DNA of 64,000 nucleotides from Oscillibacter sp. (GTDB lineage Bacteria; Bacillota; Clostridia; Oscillospirales; Oscillospiraceae): NCBI GenBank assembly GCA_017526785.1, contig JAFXQV010000007.1, positions 33,528 to 97,527 of the forward strand, read 5' to 3'. Shown piece by piece: positions 58,287 to 64,000 of this stretch (position 1 is its first letter; each line of letters starts with the position of its first letter). The notes under the pieces were generated by a model. It saw only the letters and a program-made list of their open reading frames with translations, ran no database searches and was not told where the DNA came from. The position numbers and the translations under genes were made by a program.

Positions 58287-59032
58287 TGATTTATGGCGCA
58301 ACAGACATTGGAATGGTGCGTAGAGAAAATCAGGACTGTTACGACATCCGGACTGACTTTCCGTCCGGGCATATGGCTTGCGTGGTGTGCGACGGCATGG
58401 GCGGCCCCGCCGGGGGGCGGCAGGCCAGCGGTATCGCCGTCCGGGCGTATATGGACTGCCTGTCGCGGCGTCTGGAACCCGGCATGGACACGCCGGAACT
58501 CCGGAAGCTGTCCAGAGAGGCGGTATCGGAAGCCAATCACGCCGTATGGAGCGCGGCGCGGGAAATGGGATACCCGTCCATGGGTACGACGCTCGTCGCC
58601 GCGATTGTCTGCCCCTCCGGCGCGCTGATTTCCAACGTGGGCGACAGCCGCGCCTACTACCTCACGGACAGCCAGATATTCCGCGTCACGCGGGACCATT
58701 CCCTTGTGCAGGACATGATAGAGCGCGGCGAAATCAGCGAGGAGGAGGCGCGCACACATCCGAAGCGGAACCTCATCACGCGGGCGCTCGGCCCCGACGA
58801 CGCCGTGGACTGCGATAATTACGTCTGCCAGTTGCGCCCGAACGACGCCCTGCTTCTGTGTACGGACGGCCTTGTCAACACGCTGACGGATACGGAAATG
58901 CTGGCGATTGTGCGGGAATCGTCCCCGGCGCGCTGTCCGGCGCGGCTGATTGACGCGGCGCGTACTCGCGGAGCGCCGGACAATGTGACGGTCGTCATCA
59001 TGCGCGACTCGGAAGGGGGCGCGTCCTCATGA
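58283..59032 (+). CDS. stp: PP2C-type Ser/Thr phosphatase (Stp/PrpC)
   Basis: The 249-residue phosphatase reverses PrkC phosphorylation. The metal ligands are intact: RRENQDCYD, VVCDGMGGPAGG, SNVGDSRAYY, TDGLVNTLTD and APDNVTVV. It overlaps rlmN and prkC by 4 bp each (ATGA), the standard coupling. Confidence 0.96.
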   Translation: MMIYGATDIGMVRRENQDCYDIRTDFPSGHMACVVCDGMGGPAGGRQASGIAVRAYMDCLSRRLEPGMDTPELRKLSREAVSEANHAVWSAAREMGYPSMGTTLVAAIVCPSGALISNVGDSRAYYLTDSQIFRVTRDHSLVQDMIERGEISEEEARTHPKRNLITRALGPDDAVDCDNYVCQLRPNDALLLCTDGLVNTLTDTEMLAIVRESSPARCPARLIDAARTRGAPDNVTVVIMRDSEGGASS

Positions 59033-61293
59033 CTGACCCCTATATCGGGCAAATGCTGGAAAACCGCTATGAAATTCTGGAATGTATCGGAATCGGCGGC
59101 ATGTCCAACGTGTACAAAGCGCGCTGTCACCGCCTGAACCGCATGGTGGCGGTCAAGATTCTGCGCAGCGACTTGGCGCGGGACGCCGATTTCCGACGCC
59201 GTTTCAGCGCCGAATCGCAGGCCGTGGCGCAGTTGTCCAGCCCGAACATTGTGCAGGTCTACGACGTGTCCAAGGGCGGCGACCTTGAATACATCGTCAT
59301 GGAACTGATTGACGGTATCACGCTCAAACAGTACATGGAGCGGCGCGGACGCCTGAACTGGCGCGAATCCCTCCATTTCATCATCCAGATTATGCGCGGC
59401 CTCGCCCACGCCCACAGCAAGGGCATTATCCACCGCGACATCAAGCCGCAGAACATTATGGTTCTCCGCGACGGAAGCGTGAAAGTCGCCGACTTCGGCA
59501 TAGCCTGTCTGGAGAACGCCGCGCAGACGTTGACACAACAAGCACTTGGTTCCGTACACTATATCTCCCCCGAACAGGCGCGCGGAGACCATATCGACGC
59601 CCGCTCCGACATCTACTCCGCCGGAATTGTACTCTACGAAATGCTCACCGGGCGGCTTCCTTTTGAGGGGGAATCGGCGGTATCCGTCGCCATTCAACAT
59701 CTCAGCGCCGTGCCGCCCACCCCGCGCTCCATTGACCCGGACATCCCCGACCAGCTCGAATTGATTTGCATGAAGGCCATGGTACAGGACGTGAATCTCC
59801 GCTACCCGTCGGCGGAAGCGATGATTCAGGACTTGGACGCGTTCCGCAAAGACCCGGAAATCAGTCTCGACTTTCAAATGTCGGACATCCGCCCGCCCGT
59901 GACGGACGAACCCACGCAGGCGATACGGGACGCGCAGACCCCGCGCGAACTCACGCAAAGGAGGCGGCCATTTATGACCGACGACGAGGACACGCCGCGC
60001 AATGTCACACAGCTTGTATTGTGGGGCGTGGCGGGCTTTCTGGGAATTCTGCTGGCCGTGGTGCTGATTCGCGGCATTCTCAATTCTTTTGTCCGCAACG
60101 ACCCCGAGGAACAGCACATGGTGCGTTCGGTCGTTGGCTACACCGTCCAGCAGGCGCGGCAACTGGAGGGCGTCAACGGTATCTTTGAAATCGTGGAGGC
60201 CGGCAACAAGTTCAGCGACGACTACGCCCCCGGGGTCATCGTGGAGCAGGACCCGTCCGAGAACAGTTACCGCAAGGGCAATAACCTTATTATCCGCGTC
60301 TGGGTGAGTTCCGGCGAGGAGACCGCAAAAATGCCCGATGTCGTCAACCAGTCGCTCAGTCAGGCCGAAAAGGTCACGCTTGCGGAACTCATCCAGCGCT
60401 ATTCTCTGACCGTGGAGGCCAAGCAGGAGGACGAACAGTATCACGACAAAATCTCCGCCGGGAACATCATTGCCAGCGAACCGGAGGAGGGGCGCGTCCT
60501 GCACCGCGGCGACACCGTGAAATTGATTCTCAGCAAGGGTCCCAAGCCCCCCGCGACGTGGCCTCTGACGTACTTCGAGGGCATGAAACTCGAACTCGTC
60601 CTAAGCCAGTTGCAGAATCTGGGGCTGACGCGGGGCAGTGTCGACTACGAATACAGCGACGAGCCGGAAGGCACCATCATCAAGCAGACGCCCGCCGCGC
60701 AGACGCAGGTCACGGACGGCACGAAAGTCAGCTTTGTGGTGAGCAAGGGGCCGGAGCCGAAAGCCGCCGAACCCGAACCCGAACCGCAGCCGGAACCCGA
60801 ACCTGAACCCGCCGCCCCCACGGAAAAGAGCGTCGAACTGGTCATTCCTCTCCCGTCGGAGGGCGAAACGGGCTATATGGAACTCTATCAGGACGGGAAG
60901 CGCATCCAGAGCGGCACCGTCAGTTTCAACACCGGGACTTACTCCATGGAGCTGACCGCCACGGGGGCAACGCTTGTGACCGTCTACATGGACCAAGAGC
61001 GGCTCTACAATGAGACTATCGACATGGAAAAGGCCGGAGACCGCTATATTCTCGGCAGGAACGACAGCGCCGCCCCCGACAGCGGCCAGACCGACACGAC
61101 AGACGATTCCTCGCAACCCGACAGCGGCGCGACCGCCGAACCCCATACGCGTATCGGGGAGGACGGCACAGTGTACCCGATAGACCCGGAGGACGAGCCG
61201 GGCTATCAGGACCCAAGCAAGATTGAAGCCGACAACGCCATGCAGGCGCTGATTGACGCTATTTTTGGCGCGGCCACCAAAACGGACGGATGA
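59029..61293 (+). CDS. prkC: Ser/Thr protein kinase PrkC with PASTA repeats
   Basis: The 754-residue kinase has an N-terminal Hanks domain (GIGGMSNVYKA, VAVKIL, HRDIKPQN with D137, DFG, SPEQARG), a transmembrane helix at about 328-350 and three PASTA domains (VVGYTVQQARQLEG, MPDVVNQSLSQAEKV, TYFEGMKLELVLSQLQNLGL) that sense muropeptides. A Glu/Pro linker and a beta-rich domain follow. The last 50 residues carry PHTRIGEDGTVYPIDPEDE (705-723) and a short helix, matching the end of the CIS MORN protein. This tail is not part of the usual PrkC. Confidence 0.95.
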   Translation: MTDPYIGQMLENRYEILECIGIGGMSNVYKARCHRLNRMVAVKILRSDLARDADFRRRFSAESQAVAQLSSPNIVQVYDVSKGGDLEYIVMELIDGITLKQYMERRGRLNWRESLHFIIQIMRGLAHAHSKGIIHRDIKPQNIMVLRDGSVKVADFGIACLENAAQTLTQQALGSVHYISPEQARGDHIDARSDIYSAGIVLYEMLTGRLPFEGESAVSVAIQHLSAVPPTPRSIDPDIPDQLELICMKAMVQDVNLRYPSAEAMIQDLDAFRKDPEISLDFQMSDIRPPVTDEPTQAIRDAQTPRELTQRRRPFMTDDEDTPRNVTQLVLWGVAGFLGILLAVVLIRGILNSFVRNDPEEQHMVRSVVGYTVQQARQLEGVNGIFEIVEAGNKFSDDYAPGVIVEQDPSENSYRKGNNLIIRVWVSSGEETAKMPDVVNQSLSQAEKVTLAELIQRYSLTVEAKQEDEQYHDKISAGNIIASEPEEGRVLHRGDTVKLILSKGPKPPATWPLTYFEGMKLELVLSQLQNLGLTRGSVDYEYSDEPEGTIIKQTPAAQTQVTDGTKVSFVVSKGPEPKAAEPEPEPQPEPEPEPAAPTEKSVELVIPLPSEGETGYMELYQDGKRIQSGTVSFNTGTYSMELTATGATLVTVYMDQERLYNETIDMEKAGDRYILGRNDSAAPDSGQTDTTDDSSQPDSGATAEPHTRIGEDGTVYPIDPEDEPGYQDPSKIEADNAMQALIDAIFGAATKTDG
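61141..61197 (+). other. C-terminal module shared with the CIS MORN protein
   Basis: These codons specify PHTRIGEDGTVYPIDPEDE. The stretch CAT to GACGG is identical to the MORN gene over 23 nt. Both proteins end in a short Ala/Leu helix after it. Confidence 0.85.
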
Positions 61294-62183
61294 AAACGGG
61301 ACGCATACGCAAAGCCCTGAGCGGCTTCTATTACGTGGAATCGGACGGCGTGACGCTGACATGCCGGGCGCGGGGGAAGTTCCGCAAGGACGGCGTTTCC
61401 CCGCTGGTGGGGGACTTCGTGGAAGTCCGCGAATTAGGCGCGGACGAGGGCTTGATACAACGCGTTCTCCCGCGCCGGAACGCCTTCACGCGTCCGGCCG
61501 TGGCGAATATCGACCAAATCGTGCTGATAGCCTCCGCCGCCCCGCCCGTCACTGACCCGTTTCTGCTTGACCGCATGATGTCCGTAGCGGTCTTTAAGGG
61601 CTGTCAGGTGCTGTTACTCCTCAACAAGTGCGACCTGAACCCCGCCGACGCGCTTTACAACCTCTACCGGGCGTCGGGCGTGGAGACACTGCGCGTCAGC
61701 GCCGAAACGGGAGAGGGTATCGGCACCCTGAAAACACGGTTGCAAGACAGGTTATCGGCCTTCACGGGCAACTCCGGCGTGGGGAAGTCCAGCATTCTGA
61801 ACGCGTTAGACCCCGCTTTCCAACTCCAAACCGGAGAAATCAGCGACGCCTTAGGGCGCGGGCGGCACACCACGCGCCATGTCGAAATTTACCGTTTGTC
61901 GTGCGGCGGGGAGGCCGTCGACACGCCCGGGTTTTCGTCCTTCGAGACAGAGGAACTCAATCTGGAACTCAAAGCGCATCTCCCGGAGACGTTCCCGGAG
62001 TTCCGGCCGTACCTGTCGGAATGCCGCTTCGTCGGCTGTTCGCACACCAAAGAGCGCGGCTGTGCCGTACTCGACGCCGTGCGGCGCGGCGATATCCAGC
62101 GTTCCCGCCATAACAGCTACGTCCGGCTCTATGAAGAATTGAAGCCTTTGCGGGAGTGGCAGTCCGCGCCCCGCAAGGGCTGA
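61290..62183 (+). CDS. rsgA: Ribosome biogenesis GTPase RsgA
   Basis: The 297-residue circularly permuted GTPase matures the 30S subunit. The N-terminal OB fold (RIRKALSGFYYV) is followed by G4 NKCD before G1 GNSGVGKSSILNAL and G3 DTPGFSSF, then a zinc finger with CRFVGCSHTKERGC. The ATGA overlap couples it to prkC. Confidence 0.96.
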   Translation: MKTGRIRKALSGFYYVESDGVTLTCRARGKFRKDGVSPLVGDFVEVRELGADEGLIQRVLPRRNAFTRPAVANIDQIVLIASAAPPVTDPFLLDRMMSVAVFKGCQVLLLLNKCDLNPADALYNLYRASGVETLRVSAETGEGIGTLKTRLQDRLSAFTGNSGVGKSSILNALDPAFQLQTGEISDALGRGRHTTRHVEIYRLSCGGEAVDTPGFSSFETEELNLELKAHLPETFPEFRPYLSECRFVGCSHTKERGCAVLDAVRRGDIQRSRHNSYVRLYEELKPLREWQSAPRKG

Positions 62184-62224
62184 CGCAAAATTACTTACAA
62201 ACCGCTGTAGGGAGTGATTTTTAC

Positions 62225-63853
62225 ATGAATGGAGCGCAGGCGTTGATAGAGAGTTTACGCCGTGAAAACGTTACGCACATGTTCGGCTACGCGGGCGCGA
62301 CGATTTGTCCGGCGGTGGACGCGCTCGCCGCCGTGCCGGAAATCGGCTACACCCTCGTCCGCACAGAGCAGAACGCCGGGCATATGGCGTCGGGCTACGC
62401 CCGCGTCAGCGGGAAAGTCGGCGTGTGCATGGTCACGTCCGGCCCCGGCGCTACCAATCTTCTGACCGGTATCGCCACGGCCTACATGGACTCCATTCCG
62501 ATGGTCGCTATCACGGGGCAGGTTCCCAGTAATCTCCTCGGACGCGACATCTTTCAGGAAATCGATATCACCGGAGCCGCCGCGCCGTTCACGAAGCACA
62601 GTTATCTCGTCAAGGACGCCAACGAGATTCCGCGCATTGTCAAGGAATCGTTTCACATCGCCTCCACGGGGAGACCCGGCCCCGTGCTGATTGACATTCC
62701 GATTGACGTTCAGGAACAGGAACTCAAAGCGTTTGAGTACCCGGAAGAGGTACGCATTCGCGGCTATCGCCCCTCCGTGAAGGGGAACGACTTGCAGATT
62801 AAGCGCGTTGTAAAGGCAATCGCCGAAGCGAAACAGCCGCTCATTTGCGCGGGGGGCGGCGTCTGGCTCGCCGACGCCAAAGACGAGTTACGCACATTCA
62901 TTGAACGCTACGACCTCCCCATGGTCAAAACCATGATGGGCATTTCGCTCATGCCCTCCGACCACCCGCTCAACATGGGCATGATTGGGGCGCACGGCAA
63001 CCGCTGCGCGAATAAGGCGCTTGTCAAGTCGGACTTGCTGATTATGGTGGGCTGCCGCGCCGCTGACCGGACAATCCTCTCCCCCGACGAGATACAGCGC
63101 CGCATGTCCATTGTACACATTGACGTTGACCCCGCCGAAATCGGGAAGAACATGCAGGCCGCCGTTCCGCTCGTCGGAAACATTAAAGTCATCCTGAACC
63201 AGTTGCTGGCGCAGGAAATTTCCGTCGGCGACATCACCGAATGGAGAGCCATGTTAAGGGAACTCCGGCGGGAGGAATTGACACGCGTCTTTCCGCGCCG
63301 GGACGGTTCCGTGTTCCCCGGAACGGTTCTGCGCGAACTCGGGCGCAAACTCGACGACAACGCCGTGGTGTGCGTGGACGTGGGGCAGAATCAGATTTTC
63401 GCGTGCAAGTACCTCCCGCAGAAAAACGGACGCTTCCTCACTACGGGCGGCTTGGGGACAATGGGCTACTCGTTACCCGCCGCCGTGGGCGTCAAGACCG
63501 CGTTGCCCGACCGTCAGACCGTCGTCATTTGCGGTGACGGCTCTTTCCAAATGGAGATGAACGAACTGGCCGCCGTCCGCGCCGCCGGACACGATGTCAA
63601 AATTGTGCTGTTCCGGAACCACACCCTCGGACTGGTACACCAGATTCAGACGCAGGAACCCTATCACGGGGCGTTCGGGGTGTCGCTGGACGGCTCCCCC
63701 GACTTCGCCGCGATTGCCGCTGCGTACGGTATCCCCACGCTGACGCTCTCCGACGAAAGCCGTCTGCCGGACACGCTGGACGAGTTTCTAAAGACGCCGG
63801 GGGCTTGCCTGCTGGTCTGCGAGGTTGACCCCGACGTGAAAACTACCGATTGA
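62225..63853 (+). CDS. ilvB: Acetolactate synthase large subunit
   Basis: The 542-residue ThDP enzyme forms acetolactate in branched-chain amino acid synthesis. It has VRTEQNAGHMASGYARVSGKVGV (catalytic Glu), TSGPGATNLLTGIATAYMDSIPMVAITGQV, LIDIPIDVQ and the ThDP motif GDGSFQMEMNELAAV..N. It is shorter than E. coli forms at the C-terminus but complete. AGGGAGTG precedes the ATG at 62225; the longer frame reaches into rsgA. No ilvN (small subunit) lies in view, and only 147 bp remain downstream. Confidence 0.9.
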   Translation: MNGAQALIESLRRENVTHMFGYAGATICPAVDALAAVPEIGYTLVRTEQNAGHMASGYARVSGKVGVCMVTSGPGATNLLTGIATAYMDSIPMVAITGQVPSNLLGRDIFQEIDITGAAAPFTKHSYLVKDANEIPRIVKESFHIASTGRPGPVLIDIPIDVQEQELKAFEYPEEVRIRGYRPSVKGNDLQIKRVVKAIAEAKQPLICAGGGVWLADAKDELRTFIERYDLPMVKTMMGISLMPSDHPLNMGMIGAHGNRCANKALVKSDLLIMVGCRAADRTILSPDEIQRRMSIVHIDVDPAEIGKNMQAAVPLVGNIKVILNQLLAQEISVGDITEWRAMLRELRREELTRVFPRRDGSVFPGTVLRELGRKLDDNAVVCVDVGQNQIFACKYLPQKNGRFLTTGGLGTMGYSLPAAVGVKTALPDRQTVVICGDGSFQMEMNELAAVRAAGHDVKIVLFRNHTLGLVHQIQTQEPYHGAFGVSLDGSPDFAAIAAAYGIPTLTLSDESRLPDTLDEFLKTPGACLLVCEVDPDVKTTD

Positions 63854-63866
63854 GGAGGCGGAAAGT

Positions 63867-63950
63867 TTGAAACAACACAATAGCCGAGATGCCCCGAAAA
63901 AGAGCGCAATAACAAGACCACCGGAAAGGCGGTTCAAAAAGCGGGCTTGA
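63867..63950 (+). CDS. Possible 27-residue basic peptide after ilvB
   Basis: A TTG at 63867 has AGGAGG 8 nt upstream and opens a 28-codon frame ending in TGA, encoding a basic peptide (KQHNSRDAPKKSAITRPPER and more). No family is recognised. It may be a small gene, a leader peptide or chance. The last 50 bases of the window show nothing else. Confidence 0.25.
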   Translation: MKQHNSRDAPKKSAITRPPERRFKKRA

Positions 63951-64000
63951 ATAAGCCTCAGCCGGACTCAGCGACTAAATCATCTTTGAAGATGTAGCCC

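Noticed and set aside
1-64000. rRNA, tRNA, IS elements, integrase or attachment sites
   Set aside because: I saw no sequence that supports any of these in the window.

Overview
The window looks like a chromosomal segment of a spore-forming, high-GC Gram-positive bacterium of the Clostridia (Oscillospirales-like). This rests on a stand-alone SpoVAC, SpoIIE-type phosphatases, CdaA/CdaR, RemA-like DUF370, PrkC/Stp, YugP and the Firmicutes-style gene order rpoZ-priA-def-fmt-yugP-rsmB-rlmN-stp-prkC-rsgA. No rRNA, tRNA, IS element or CRISPR array was recognised.

Region 1 (about 0-37.3 kb) is a large contractile injection system (CIS, Afp/PVC/T6SS-related) locus. It runs leftward from about 34.8 kb. 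It encodes a pseudo-receiver, two unknown proteins, a YbjN-like protein, sheath, tube, a P2 gpE-like tail-assembly chaperone joined by a probable programmed -1 frameshift to a DUF6760-like domain, two further tube proteins, a 1,048-residue repeat protein, a LysM protein, hub (gpD-like), spike (gpV-like), gp25, two gpJ-like wedge proteins, a gpI-like protein, a fibre/adaptor-like protein, a pseudokinase-like protein, a membrane cyclase-like protein, a small membrane protein, a membrane MORN-repeat protein, a Pvc16-like cap (DUF4255), an unknown protein, a DUF4280 PAAR-like tip, an AAA+ ATPase, a degenerate SpoIIE-like protein and an intact SpoIIE-type phosphatase. A DUF4157 protein carrying 22 tandem repeats of about 11 residues is divergently transcribed at the right end; it is the likely cargo or effector. 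The left edge cuts a LytTR regulator.

Region 2 (37.4-44.5 kb) holds mixed metabolic and accessory genes: cytidylate kinase-like, pfkA, a YtxH-like protein, a nucleoside deaminase, spoVAC, a putP-type Na+ symporter, an AT-rich intergenic region with a promoter whose spacer contains a G10 tract, a small HTH regulator, and a DUF3343/class V aminotransferase pair.

Region 3 (44.5-64 kb) is a dense rightward housekeeping block: cdaA-cdaR, RseC-like, DUF5685, DnaJ-like, yicC, remA-like, gmk, rpoZ, priA, def, fmt, yugP, rsmB, a small DUF4177-like gene, rlmN, stp, prkC, rsgA and ilvB.

Two links stand out. First, the CIS MORN membrane protein and the housekeeping kinase PrkC end in the same C-terminal module, including 23 identical nucleotides although they lie about 53 kb apart. 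Second, the CIS locus carries an unusual set of signalling domains that look catalytically degenerate (phosphatase, HATPase, kinase, cyclase, receiver). Together these suggest a CIS whose assembly or firing is tied to membrane and phospho-signalling. That is inference.
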